A stretch of DNA of 20,309 nt from Butyriboletus loyo (taxonomy: Eukaryota > Basidiomycota > Agaricomycetes > Boletales > Boletaceae): assembly GCA_038093515.1 (NCBI GenBank), contig JBBPSI010000347.1, positions 1-20,309 on the forward strand, in the 5' to 3' direction. Below the pieces are notes generated by a model that saw nothing but the letters and a program-made list of their open reading frames with translations, was not told the DNA's origin and searched no databases. A program made the position numbers and the translations under genes. Every line of letters starts with the position of its first letter. Positions within the stretch are counted from its first letter, which is position 1. This document shows, in pieces, positions 1-9,159 of the stretch.

Positions 1-402
1 GCCTTAATCTCTCAACTGTTGCCAGCGAATAAGACAAGTGGTTAAAGCTAGGGAATCCTAGCCGCAACCACAAGCCTTTTTATATTACAGGGGAATGCGC
101 ACAGACCATGCAGTGCGTGAGACTAGTTACTATACATGTACATATGAAGAAGTCACGAGTCGACGATGATGAGAAATAGAAGTCGACGGTGATCAAAAAG
201 AAGAGAAGCAAACGGAGATTAAATACATGAGGCGTGATGTCATAGAGTCTGGGCCAGTCTGGACCATGACGTCATATGCTTAGTCAGCCTGTGGTTACAT
301 GTATAATCCCACGATCACGTGCACAAAGTCACGTGACCTTTGAAAGAGAAATATGACGAAGTCCAAACGCAAAAGATAGTTATAAGAGATACGATTATAA
401 TA
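1..402 (-). repeat. Ty3/gypsy chromovirus LTR (copy A), inverted, cut by the window edge
   Basis: Reverse complement of the LTRs at 1129 and 19134. Shared blocks, in LTR order, are the paired CACGTG motifs, the GCATATGATGTCATG-type block, the TATA region and the TAGCTTTAACCA start-site block (here TGGTTAAAGCTA at 39-50). The LTR 5' end lies at about 402, where the expected TG terminus reads TA on the reverse strand. About 110-120 bp of its 3' end fall before base 1. What follows at 403 is not a polypurine tract, so this is not the 3' LTR of anything to its right. It is a separate insertion abutting the integrase remnant. Its 5' flank starts with ATTCC; a matching 5 bp repeat would have to lie left of the window. 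Confidence 0.85.
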
Positions 403-449
403 ATTCCATTCTCTATTACACGTAACTATTATCCTAGAGTTGGGTTTGA

Positions 450-1118
450 GAAGTCTTCCAATATGCCAGAGATTTCGCACAAAGTGCAGGGAAAGCACAT
501 GCCAAGGTCAAGGAAGCATTAGAAGAAGCTTGCAAGCGCATGGTATTGCAGGCTGATAATAGACAATTGGCTGTGCTGGATTACAAAGTGGGAGATAGTG
601 TCTAGCTCAGTACAGAGAACTTGAAGTTGCCGTACACTGCACGAAAACTCACACAGTGTTGGATCAGTCCTTATCGGATCAAGGCTCTAAAGCTGAATGC
701 TGTTGAACTTCAGCTGCTGAGCAGCATGTGGATTCATCCTGTAGTCAATATCTCTCGTGTTAAACTGTACTGAGAGACCCTTGAAGGACAACCTGTCTTG
801 TGTTCTGACCCAGTCAATGTCACAGACAAAGGATACTCGGAATTCAAGGTTGATTACATCATCACCTCCAGGATGAAACATAGGAAGTTGGAGTATTTAG
901 TACACTGGCAGGGCTATGATGAAACAGATCGCACATGGGAACCAGTATCCAATCTGGGTAATTCACAGGACATAATTGCAGATTACCACCATGCCCACCC
1001 ATCCGCCCCTCACCCCCTTTGTGGCCTCTCACTATTTGAATTTTCTTCATTATTTAAGGAGTACGGTCCTGAGCATGGAACCGCCTATCAAGGAACTTGT
1101 CTGGAATATGAGTCCTAG
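450..1118 (+). pseudogene. Ty3/gypsy chromovirus pol 3' end: integrase C-terminus plus chromodomain, broken
   Basis: One continuous frame (first base 450) encodes the end of a chromovirus polyprotein. It begins with an integrase helix (AKVKEALEEACKRM), then the GPY/F-type segment (KVGDSV, LKLPYTARKLT, WISPYRI). A chromodomain follows, with FKVDYIITSRMKHRKLEYLV and the HWQGYDETDRTWEP core that carries the aromatic residues of the methyl-lysine cage. In known chromoviruses this C-terminal domain steers integration to H3K9-methylated heterochromatin. Two in-frame stops break it: TAG at 603, where the family usually has Trp, and TGA at 771. The frame closes with TAG at 1116, touching the polypurine tract. 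Everything upstream (gag, protease, RT, RNase H, most of integrase) is missing, cut off at the inverted LTR near 403. Family assignment is firm; the exact left edge is uncertain. Confidence 0.88.
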
Positions 1119-1128
1119 GGGGGGGAAG
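1117..1128 (+). other. polypurine tract of the chromovirus
   Basis: A, eight G, then AAG lie immediately before the TG of the LTR. This is the expected plus-strand primer site for reverse transcription. It fixes the LTR at 1129 as the 3' LTR of the element whose integrase end precedes it. Confidence 0.85.
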
Positions 1129-1494
1129 TGTTATAATCATATCTCTTATAACAAACTTTGCATTCGGACTTCATCATATTTCTCTTTCAAAGGTCACATG
1201 ACTCAATGCACATGATCGTGGGATTATACATGTGACCATAGGCTGACTAAGCATATGATGTCATGGTCCAGACTGGCCCAGACTCTATGATGTCATGCCT
1301 CATGTATTTAATCTCTGTTTGCTTCTCTTCTTTTTGATCACCGTTGACTTCTATTTAATCTCTGTCAACCCTGGCTTCTTCTTGTATATACATGTATAGT
1401 AGTTAGTCTCATGCACTGCTTGGTCTGTGTGTGTTCCCTTGTAATATAAAAGGGCTTGTGGTTTGGGCTAGGATTCCCTAGCTTTAACCACTTG

Positions 1495-2450
1495 TGTTGT
1501 GCACCATCTTTCAATGGTGCACGCTCCAAGCCATCTCCTAAGAGACAGCCCAAAACACTTGCAGGGCCCAAGCCTGTTCTGACGTGTACTTGCAGGACAC
1601 TACTCCTGGTAAACAACCAGTGAGCCAGAACCACCGATACCACCTTACTACCGAAAGATAGCAAAGTATACAAGTGATAAAGACTGGGGGAACCCAGGCT
1701 TCACCGGCCTTGTACTTATAGATTACAGAGAATGCGCACGGACCAAGCTGTGCGTCATCCTTATCTATCTACTATAATATATAAGTACAGAGTGCATCCC
1801 GTGAGAGAGTTCTCAGGGAGTGGACATTAAAGATAGAAGCTAATGTGAGAGAGTTCTCATGTAGCGGAGATGAAAAGAATGGAAGCTGTCGTGAGAGAGT
1901 TCTCACACAGCGGAGATGAAAAGAAGCAAGATTGATCTATCAAGATACAATCTGCTGAAAGGAGAAAGAAGACAGAAAGATCTATCAAGATACGATCTGT
2001 ATGAAAGCATCCAAGATCGAGATCTGAGGATCAAGACCTATGAAGCGGTAATTAAAGGAATGGAAGGTATATGGTGATTAAAGAAGAGCAGAACCAATGA
2101 GGTTCACCATATGGGGATAGATGAGATCGGGAAGACAAAGGAAACATCTAAGTCCACGATCGTGTAGAGAGAGGATTGTAACTAGTAGGGCTAGGGTTAA
2201 CGATAGGGGTAACCCTAACTAAGAGGTCTACTAGTATGCAACGATTGTCCCAGGATAGGACATCACATGATGTGGTTTCCCACGGTCACATGGTATCACG
2301 TGACTCTCATCGTAAGGAAAGAGGGAGAAGAGTCCAAATCTAAACAATGTGACTGGCTCTAGTGTTCAAGTGTAGTCCGTATAGTACAAAGTGTAATAAA
2401 ATGTTTGTAAAGTGTCTGTAAAGTTCTCGTGATATGATAGCATCATAACA
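1495..2450 (-). mobile_element. Nested solo LTR of a related chromovirus family
   Basis: A 956 bp segment, TG...CA bounded on both strands, interrupts LTR copy B with a perfect 5 bp target duplication ACTTG (1490-1494 and 2451-2455). It has no coding capacity. Read on the minus strand it aligns loosely in order with the host LTR: a TGTTATGATG start, paired CACGTG/CACATG motifs (2297-2302 and 2287-2292), a GCACAG...TGGTC...GTGCGCATTC block (about 1731-1755) and a TATAAG box. It is therefore a solo LTR of a related but distinct, longer family inserted in the opposite orientation, left after LTR-LTR recombination. It also holds three copies of a 15 bp dyad (1801-1905) and inverted ACTAGTAG/CTACTAGT arms around 2180-2235. 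An alternative is a TRIM or other short non-autonomous element. Confidence 0.88.
1801..1905. repeat. Three copies of GTGAGAGAGTTCTCA at 44-46 bp spacing
   Basis: Identical 15-mers begin at 1801, 1845 and 1891. Each is an imperfect dyad (TGAGA ... TCTCA). The spacers are partly alike, for example GGAGATGAAAAGAA after copies two and three. They lie inside the nested LTR, upstream of its inferred promoter on the minus strand, so they may be enhancer sites; that role is inference. Confidence 0.8.
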
Positions 2451-2584
2451 ACTTGTCTATTCACTGGCAACAGTTGAGAGATCAAGGTCTTGAGCTATCC
2501 TCATTTTACCTCGCCAGCTCTTTGTGTAGAGCTGCAACAGTAGTGGAACTGCCCATGCTGTGATAACATCATTGTCTCATTACA

Positions 2585-3340
2585 AGTAATGTATATGGTG
2601 ATGATAGACATCCTGTTGATCAGGAAAGGGATTTTGCACATTGAATGATGCTAGATGGGACTGAGAGTGAAGAACCCTGCTACAGGAAGAACTCAATCCG
2701 ATCAAAAGTAAAGAAATAAGAAAAGGGTGTGAAATGTTTGACCCCAAAGAGAAGTAGAGAGGTAACGAAGAGATGAATACCAGGGAAGGTCATTTCCACT
2801 GATGTCTTTACAGAAAACCTGAAATTCCAGACTTCCTCTGCTATGAACTGGACTGGAGAGAACATGGAAATGCAAGAGGATGGACAGAATCCATTGGCTA
2901 TGGCTTGAAGATCAAGGAACAAGGGCAGCGGGTGACTAGATGATTGCACAGAGAAGCAGGAGAGTCAAAGTAATATTTTAGGTCGTAGTTACAACATTTT
3001 TATAGTCTGGGCATTCCCCAAGACTTGAAACACTAAGGATAAGTGAAAACTAAGTAAAAACATCAAGGAAATCATTGACAGAATGTATATAATCATAGCA
3101 GTTGCCATAGAAGTCAAACAGAAATAATAAGGATGATATCAAATAGAAAGGAACCTACCTGTGAACACTCTCCGGACACACAGAACCTTGACACAGAAAC
3201 TTGATGGCCATGGAAATATTGGAATGGGACAGAATTCAACAAGAAAAAGGAATAGAAGTGAAGATGGTTGCAAAGTGATTGTTTGTGATGCATGTGGGTG
3301 CTGAATTGCCAGAAAGAGGAGCAATTGTGACCTAGAGGAT
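2585..3340. other. Unassigned AT-rich interval between chromovirus and copia remnants
   Basis: No convincing coding frame, RNA gene or terminal repeat is visible. All frames are broken by stops and nothing matches the integrase region expected upstream of the copia RT. It may be decayed copia sequence or old intergenic DNA. Confidence 0.4.
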
Positions 3341-5642
3341 ATGTGTTCTCTACAACATGCTTCATGTTGGTGTGACATCACTGGGGTTTCTGGACCTTCC
3401 AGATGTGTTCCTAGACAGGAACAGCTCAGAAATGACCTCAAACCGGAACCAGCAATGCTGGGTAATCTTCCCAGCACACCCGATGCTCTGATCATTCTGA
3501 ACCCTATATCACCTGAGTTATTGGAAGATGATGTTGAATGGTTATGCCGTGAAGGGGGAACTGATTTGATGGCATTTTTGATGTCAAAGGTAGTAAACCA
3601 TCAGCTCAATACTGCAGAATCGAAGCCACACCACAAATGGACATTCAGAGATATAAAGACGCTGCCTGCTACAGTGCAAGAGGAATGGAAAGCTGCTTGT
3701 TGATGCAAGCTAGATATGCTCAAGAAGTGTCAAGTTTTTGAACTGGTTGATCCACTGAAAGGGCAGAAAGTTATTTCTAACTGTTGGGTTTTTGATGTTA
3801 AACCTGATGGTCATAAACGTGCACAATTAGTTGCAAAGGGATTTTCCCAGATAGAAGGTGTTGATTTCGATCACATCTTCTCCCCAGTAGTTTGCTTTGA
3901 GACTGTGCACTTAATGCTTGCACTCTCAGCAATTTTTAACTGGCATATTGAAGCACTTGATGTTCGATCCACTTACCTTTATGGCAAGTTGGATGAAGAG
4001 ATTTACATGAAGCAACCTGAAGGCTTCTCTATCCCTGGTAAAGAGCACAAAGTGCTCTGCTTACTGTGTGCCCTATATGGGCTTAAACAGGCTGGATTAG
4101 CTTGGTGGGAGACTCTAAACGAGTCCATGAAAGATCTTGGATTTAAACATCTGAAGTCTGATGCCAGTATCTTCCTTTATAGGAAGAAAGGCACTACAAT
4201 TGTAGTTGCCATCATCTATGTAGACAATTCCCTCTTCTGTGGTCCTAACAAGGCTATAGTTGATGAGATCAAGGGTGCTTTCATGTGCTAATGGGAATGC
4301 AGAGACTTAGGTCCTGCAAAGGAATTCTTGCATATGAGAATCTGCTGGGATGGCAGCAAGATCTTGATAGATCAATGCACCTACTTAGAAAAAGTCCTAG
4401 AGTGTTTTGGAATGCAGAATGCCCAAGTCGCATCAACTCCTCTTCCACAGGGTTATTACCCATTATCTCACAATGGCCCAGTAGATCCAGAATTGCGATC
4501 ATGATTCCAACAGGTGATCGGATCCCTACTGTACATCACACTTGGCACTCATCCTGATGTCACCTATGCTGTTACAGCACTGTCTTGTCATGCAGCAAAT
4601 CCAACTGCAGAGCACCTTGATAAGGCATTATATATTTGCCAATATCTACTTGGGACATGATATTATTCCCTTGTATATGATGGAAGCTTGCAATCTGGAT
4701 TGATTGTTTATACCAATTCAGATTTGGCTTCTGATCCCAACTTGTGTCACTCTCAGACTGGCTGATTTATTAAACTAGCAAACTGCATCTTCAGTTGGCA
4801 ATCTTGGTGTTGAAACGGTAGTGTTCAATTTCTGTATTTCACTTACAGCCACTACGTTTCCAGACTGGTCTATATGACATTATTGTCTAGACTCTGTCAT
4901 GCTTGTCTCATTACAAATAGCTCTTATTATGCTATTGGACAATATGCTTAGTCTTATCTCTTATCTCTAACATATTGTCATGTGGTTCTTACCTAACCTT
5001 ATATAGGTACTATACAGAACACAAGTACAAACACTCATGTACTGTATATAAGACAGCCCTTATGGCTTGTTGCTTTTCTTTAGATCTTTCAGTTCTATCA
5101 CCACTACTGTGATATCTCTAAGTTGAGCCTTGCTTCTTATATTCTTCAAGTACACTTGTTTGCAATACTCTCACTCTTGTGTTATCAGTGAGTCTTTCCA
5201 CTGATATGTTCACCCTTGTATCCTTTGTTGCCCTCGGTGTGCCTGCTCAGACTTTACCAATTCTGAAACTTGGCAACAAAGCCAGATAACTTATTCCTCT
5301 ATGGAAGCTGAATATGTTGCACTTTCTGATTGTAGCAAGCAAGTAGTTTGGATTTGTTCACTACTTGAGGAAATTGGTTACCAACTCACCCCTATACCTA
5401 TATGTGGCAATAACCAAGGTTCCATCTTTATGGCATCTAATCCCATTACTGAAAAATGTAACAAACATGTCAATATCAAATGGCATGGTGTATAGGAATT
5501 TGTACATGAAGGATTAGTAGAACTATTCTTCATTGAAGGGGCTTCCAACCCCACCAATATGTTCACTAAGAACCTAGGTCATGTAAAGTTGGATCAATTC
5601 CAATCACAATTGGGATTAGTATTCTACAATGCACTGCAATAG
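3341..5642 (+). pseudogene. Ty1/copia pol 3' half: RT and RNase H, decayed and interrupted
   Basis: Recognisable in order: the integrase-RT linker (EDDVEWLCREGGTDL, about 3520), WTFRDIKTLP, then reverse transcriptase from VISNCWVFDVK through LVAKGFSQIEGVDFDHIFSPVV, ALDVRSTYLYGKLDEEIYMKQ and ALYGLKQAGLAWW to the catalytic loop at about 4216-4230. RNase H follows, with the SSMEAEYVALSDCSKQVVW segment after 5300, and pol ends NMFTKNLGHVKLDQF with TAG at 5640. Breaks include TGA at 3701, TAA at 4289, further stops near 4503, 4660, 4765 and 5493, and a 461 bp solo LTR inside RNase H. The RT loop reads YVDN instead of YVDD, which removes a catalytic aspartate. Many changes look like CpG transitions (Arg to Cys, His or stop; Asp to Asn). 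It is dead but the family is certain. Gag, protease and integrase are not recognisable in the window. Confidence 0.93.
4808..5268 (+). mobile_element. 461 bp solo LTR of a copia family, inside copia RNase H
   Basis: It starts TGTTGAAACGG and is flanked by a direct repeat CTTGG (4803-4807 and 5269-5273), the 5 bp duplication of an LTR-retrotransposon insertion. Removing it plus one repeat nearly rejoins the RNase H frame (SWQ ... QSQITYSSMEAEYV). It has a core promoter, TATATAAG at 5045, with pyrimidine-rich sequence after it. The 3' terminus reads CTGAAA rather than the canonical CA. The same sequence, also 461 bp, occurs at 18344-18804. A long terminal repeat is the best call because there are no inverted repeats and no coding capacity. 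Confidence 0.87.
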
Positions 5643-5665
5643 TGCTTTATAAACTAGTGTATATA

Positions 5666-5880
5666 CAGTGGCTCAAAAAACTGTCTGCATGTTTGCATAT
5701 TTTACATTAAATATCACTCAACGCAATAACCCCTGATCCTAACCCTAGGTGGTGGGTGTATGAAATATGGTACCTACCCTTGGCCTTCTATTGGCCCAGG
5801 AATCAGGTAATATGGCTAAGGTATGATGGAATGTCAGCTATTCTAAAATGACAGGTCATGCGGACAGTTTTTTGACTTTA
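5666..5880 (+). repeat. Tc1/mariner left terminal inverted repeat
   Basis: About 215 bp, pairing with 7042-7256. The outer tip has CAAAAAACTGTCTGCATG and the inner end the inverted motif CATGCGGACAGTTTTTTGAC. Two inverted binding-like sites per end is unusual next to the direct repeats known from Tc1-type IR/DR ends. Confidence 0.93.
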
Positions 5881-5895
5881 CAAAAATCCAACTAT

Positions 5896-6895
5896 CTAGT
5901 ATTTGGTATGAGCTCTCTTGGCCTTGATAACTGCTTCAACTCTTCTAGGCATGCTTTCTATCCATTTGTGACACTGTTCCACAGAAATATTCCCCCACTC
6001 TACCACCACCCTTTTCCATAATTGATGAACTCCTGTAGGAGCACTATTATAAGCTGAGAGACATCCTTTGAGGTGATTCCAAGTGTGTTCAATGGGGTTG
6101 AGGTCTGGAGATTGTGCAGGCCAATCCAGAAGCTTGATTCCTTGCTCCTCAAACCAATTCTGGGCTCTTTTGGAGGTATGTTTGGGATCATTATTCTGCT
6201 GAAAAATAATATCATGTTGAGAAATTCCAGATTTCTCCATGTGTTATAGCAATTCTTCCTCTAGAATTTACACATACTGTTCACCATCCATCCTCCCCTC
6301 AACCTCACTTAAAGCCCCCACTCCATTGAAACCCTATACCATCAGGAAATTTGCTCCAAACTTGACTGTATCTTTAACCTCTCTGGCAGTTAGGCCCTTT
6401 CTCTTCTTTTTCCACACATACACTCCTGTCCATCTGACCCAATTCTATTTATTTTGGTCTCATCCAACCAAATAATCCTCTTCCAGCCCTTATTGATACT
6501 TGAGAGAAAAGGAAAATCATCTTTTTCTAGGGCTAATTGGAAGAAGACATTTCTTCTTCTTCATCACAGCCTTTAAATGCACCCTCCTTGAGGTCTTTTC
6601 TCACTGTATGTGAGGGGATTGGAGGTTCAATGATGGAATTGATGAAATTTGTAGCCTGGACTGCATTTTTGGCCTTGCCAGTAATGATTTGCTGGACAAT
6701 AGCACATTTGTTGATAGGAGTAAGCTTAGACAGACAGCCAGCATGAAGCTTCTCCTTGTCAGGTTGGATCTCTTGGAGTACCCTAGCCACAGTAGACTTC
6801 CCTAGGCCAGTTTGGGAGGCAATCTTCCTAGTTGAAAGGTCAAGAGAGGAGAGAGAGATAATATTTTGTCTTAGAGAGGTGGAAATGGATTTCAT
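5896..6895 (-). pseudogene. Tc1/mariner transposase (DD34E-type), frameshifted and catalytically altered
   Basis: The N-terminus from ATG at 6895 is a helix-turn-helix DNA-binding region (SLDLSTRKIASQTGLGKSTVARVL). The middle (about 6540-6240) contains IIWLDETKINRIGSDGQE, the first catalytic Asp block, in another frame with several stops. The C-terminus (6240-5896) has FQQNNDPKHTS, WPAQSPDLNPIEHTWNHLK and ends HTKY with TAA. In Tc1 family enzymes the second catalytic Asp is the first residue of DNDPKH, with 34 residues before the Glu of NPIEH. Here that position is Asn (AAT) and the spacing is kept. The gene is therefore dead twice over, by frameshifts and by loss of a catalytic residue. It would have bound the terminal repeats and cut at TA. 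Confidence 0.93.
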
Positions 6896-7041
6896 GGTGA
6901 TGGTGAGAAAGTAAACATAGGAGGATGGGGTTTATATATGTTGGCTGATACTCAGTTACATAAAGGTGACATAATAGGACCCTTGATGGATGTATGTAAT
7001 GATATTACAGCATCTAGGGTCTAATATATGTGATCAAAACT

Positions 7042-7256
7042 TAAAGTCAAAAAACTGTCCACATGACATGTCATTTTAGAATAGCTGACATTCCATCAAA
7101 CCATATCCATATTACCTGATTCCTGGGCCAATAGAAGGCCAAGGGTAGGTACCATATTTCATACACCCACCACATAGGGTTGGGATCTGGGGCTATTGCA
7201 TTGAGTGATATTTAATGTAAAATATGCAAACATGCGGATGGTTTTTTGAGCCACTG
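7042..7256 (-). repeat. Tc1/mariner right terminal inverted repeat
   Basis: Mirror of 5666-5880 with a few substitutions. It begins TAAAGTCAAAAAACTGTCC inside and ends GAGCCACTG next to the duplicated TA. Confidence 0.93.
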
Positions 7257-7401
7257 TATAGTGTGCAATCTTCTGCACCTGCCACTCACCTAGTGTGCTT
7301 ATTAGCACCTATATGCTCAAAACAACATGAGTGCATATCACTATGCACTGATCTCTTTGTTGCTTGTGCACCTCTTATGAGTGATCCCTAGCATGGGGGA
7401 G
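7257..7401 (+). other. Copia 3' untranslated remnant and polypurine tract
   Basis: It continues the copia sequence broken off at 5665. It ends ATGGGGGAG at 7393-7401, directly before TGTTGAACAT. That fits a polypurine tract and gives the 3' boundary of the copia internal region. Confidence 0.7.
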
Positions 7402-7522
7402 TGTTGAACATACATATATTAGAATCAATCTTGTTCTTACACTGCAACATGCATACCAGCAAGCTACTAACAACCAATCAGTGAGTACCTTCAGTACCTC
7501 CTCACAGTCTCCCTTTCAATAG
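7402..7522 (+). repeat. Putative start of the copia 3' LTR, truncated or unrecognised end
   Basis: TGTTGAACAT follows the polypurine tract and shares its first seven bases with the solo LTR at 4808, but the rest differs, so it is another family. No partner LTR is in the window and no CA terminus with a duplication is evident. The right end is set arbitrarily at the simple repeat. Confidence 0.5.
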
Positions 7523-7569
7523 AGATGAGATGAGATAGAAAGATAGACAGACAGATAGATAGATAGATA
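7523..7569. repeat. GATA/GACA microsatellite
   Basis: Degenerate GAGAT units run into AGACAGACAG and then four GATA units. A second short repeat, CGACAT three times, lies at 7634-7653. From here to 7830 I see no gene; this is the 3' flank of the uL2 gene. Confidence 0.85.
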
Positions 7570-7830
7570 AGACCTTTGCTAAATTCCTCATGTCATGTCA
7601 CTCCTGATTCTATCTCAAGCAGTTAGATTACCTCGACATCGACATCGACATCGTTCCCATTACATCCGGGTAGGAACCACATTTGGAAAACAACACGACC
7701 GAGTTAAAACTTCGTTTCCGCAAATGATTATTATGTGGCGTATGCTGCAACTACATACAAATTTTTTGGGTGTAGCCATCGTAAAGCATAGCAAACCACA
7801 TGGAAAAACAGAGCAACATGAACGACCCGA

Positions 7831-8832
7831 TTACACCTCCTTGACCTTGACGGTACCACGCAGCAGACCGGTCTGAAAACAGATCCACATATTCAGAATT
7901 CTAAACAAAATCAGAGCATAGACATAGTGATTACGTACCCGGCGGGCAGCAATGAGACCAGCCTTTTGTCCAGGAACAGCGGAGCGGGCGATCGTCGATG
8001 CTTTCCCAATGTGTTGGTGGTTACCACCACCGTGAGGGTGATCGACGGGGTTCATAGCAACACCACGAGTACGAGGCCAGCTGAAAAGGGGAGGGTAAAA
8101 TCAGCACCACTCTCGCACTAGTCATGCATACAACCTCTCGTACCTGTTGCGCTTAGCCTTGAATTTGTAGTACGCACGACCAGCCTTGAGCAATGGCTTG
8201 TCGATACGTCCACCCCCGGCAACAATCCCGACCGTCGCACGCGAGCTCGCAGAGATCGTCTTTTTTGCACCGCTGGGGAGACGAACCCTGGTCTTGTGGT
8301 CCTCGGGGGAGTGACCGATAATGGTAGCATAGTTCCCAGATGTACGTGCAAGTGCACCACGGTCACCAACTTTCTCCTCGACGTTGCAGATGATAGTCCC
8401 TTCAGGGCATTGGCCGACAGGGAGGACGTTGCCAACGGTGAGAGCGGCCTTCTTGCCGCAGTACACGAAGGCGCCGGTGTGAAGACCCTCGGTAGCGATA
8501 AAGGTTTCCTTGCGAAGTTTGTAGCGGTAAGGGTCGCGGAAGACGACACGTGCAAGTGGTGCCCCGCTAATCAAGGCTAGCATGAATGGAGGGCTATCGA
8601 TGGCATATACGAGCTTACCGGCCAGAATCATGAATGATTTCCTTGACGATACCACGAATGTATCCGTTGCGCTCTGCATAGTCGAGAGTGCGAAATTTGG
8701 CGGGTGCTTTGTTGTGGTGCGTGTGCGCCCTGAACTAGAGGGAGAAAGGTATCGAGTGATGGGCGAAACTTGTAACGGAGTACGACGTACGATGGTGTGC
8801 GAGCGCCTCTGTGCCCTAATGACCCGACCCAT
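7831..8832 (-). CDS. RPL2: 60S ribosomal protein uL2 (yeast L2, animal L8), five exons
   Basis: uL2 is a core protein of the large ribosomal subunit near the peptidyl transferase centre. Exons on the minus strand are 8832-8791, 8734-8619, 8566-8144, 8080-7939 and 7872-7831. The introns (56, 52, 63 and 66 nt) all have GT...AG ends and phases that join cleanly, giving 254 residues, the same as yeast L2. Visible landmarks are [86 protein letters not shown] and, in exon 4, the conserved [12 protein letters not shown]. It ends [13 protein letters not shown]. The one uncertain junction is exon 1 to 2: [15 protein letters not shown] replaces the KGAGSIF common in other eukaryotes. This fits a lineage variant and I see no frameshift. 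A 5' UTR intron is likely. Confidence 0.96.
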
Positions 8833-8839
8833 CGTTTAT

Positions 8840-9017
8840 CTGCAACGACGTTAGCTGCTTGTCCGGTGAATAGATAGTAGGGACAGAGGGAAAAGGCGTA
8901 TCCAAACGGAGACCAAGTGATCCAGCGCGTGGAACGACCAATTTCGATCCCGAATTCCCGCGAATGTACGTCCGATGTCCTCGAAAGATGCAACGACGCT
9001 GACTCGGGGATACTCAC
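8840..9017 (-). other. Likely 5' UTR intron of the uL2 gene
   Basis: On the minus strand the donor AAT|GTGAGTAT (9017) and the acceptor GTTGCAG|ATAAACG, eight bases before the start codon, bound a 178 nt segment. A leader intron is common in fungal ribosomal protein genes. Transcript data are needed to prove it. Confidence 0.6.
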
Positions 9018-9123
9018 ATTCTTTGTGTGTTGAAGGTCTCGTTGTTGGCGTCGAGCGTTGCGCAATCCCTTGCGTTGTGCAGCCGGAAGGTTCAGTCGGA
9101 GATTGAAGGAAAGCAGCCGAATT

Positions 9124-9136
9124 GGGTTAGGGTTAG
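9124..9136. promoter_or_regulatory. Telobox-like motif in the divergent uL2/ISA2 promoter
   Basis: GGGTTAGGGTTAG lies 107 bp upstream of the likely leader-intron donor of uL2 and 24 bp upstream of the ISA2 start. TTAGGG-type sites bound by Tbf1-like factors are established in ribosomal protein promoters of several fungi. The motif and its position are seen; the function is inferred. Confidence 0.5.
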
Positions 9137-9159
9137 TCCCCATTCCCTCCCTGCCGTAC

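Larger units (their letters stand above)
1129..2584 (+). repeat. Chromovirus 3' LTR (copy B), split by a nested solo LTR
   Basis: It starts TGTTATAATC directly after the polypurine tract and ends GTCTCATTACA at 2584. Removing the insert at 1495-2450 and one target copy leaves 366 + 129 = 495 bp, close to the 514 bp copy at 19134. It keeps a TATA box (TATAAAA at 1445) and the TAGCTTTAACCA block at 1479-1490, 34 nt downstream, which I infer marks the transcript start. The two CACGTG motifs of the other copies read CACATG here. The first 25 bases can fold into a hairpin (TGTTATAA with TTATAACA). The right flank is AGTAATG; with no left end in the window, no target duplication can be tested. Confidence 0.87.
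5666..7256 (-). mobile_element. Tc1/mariner-type DNA transposon, full length, inactive
   Basis: A 1591 bp element with terminal inverted repeats starting CAGTGGCTCAAAAAACTG, flanked by the TA dinucleotide at both ends (5664-5665, 7257-7258). The target was the 3' untranslated part of the copia element (CTAGTGTATA...TAGTGTGC). The repeats are about 215 bp each (5666-5880 and 7042-7256). Each carries a second inverted copy of the tip motif at its inner end, an IR/DR-like layout. The only gene is a broken transposase on the minus strand. The copies are not identical, so the element is not recent. Confidence 0.95.

Noticed and set aside
5738..5750. CCTAACCCTAGG as an internal telomere repeat
   Set aside because: It is a single motif inside the Tc1 terminal repeat, with a mutated partner in the other end.
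8118..8580. Long open frames on both strands over uL2 exon 3
   Set aside because: They are shadows of a GC-rich, highly conserved exon in the wrong frames.
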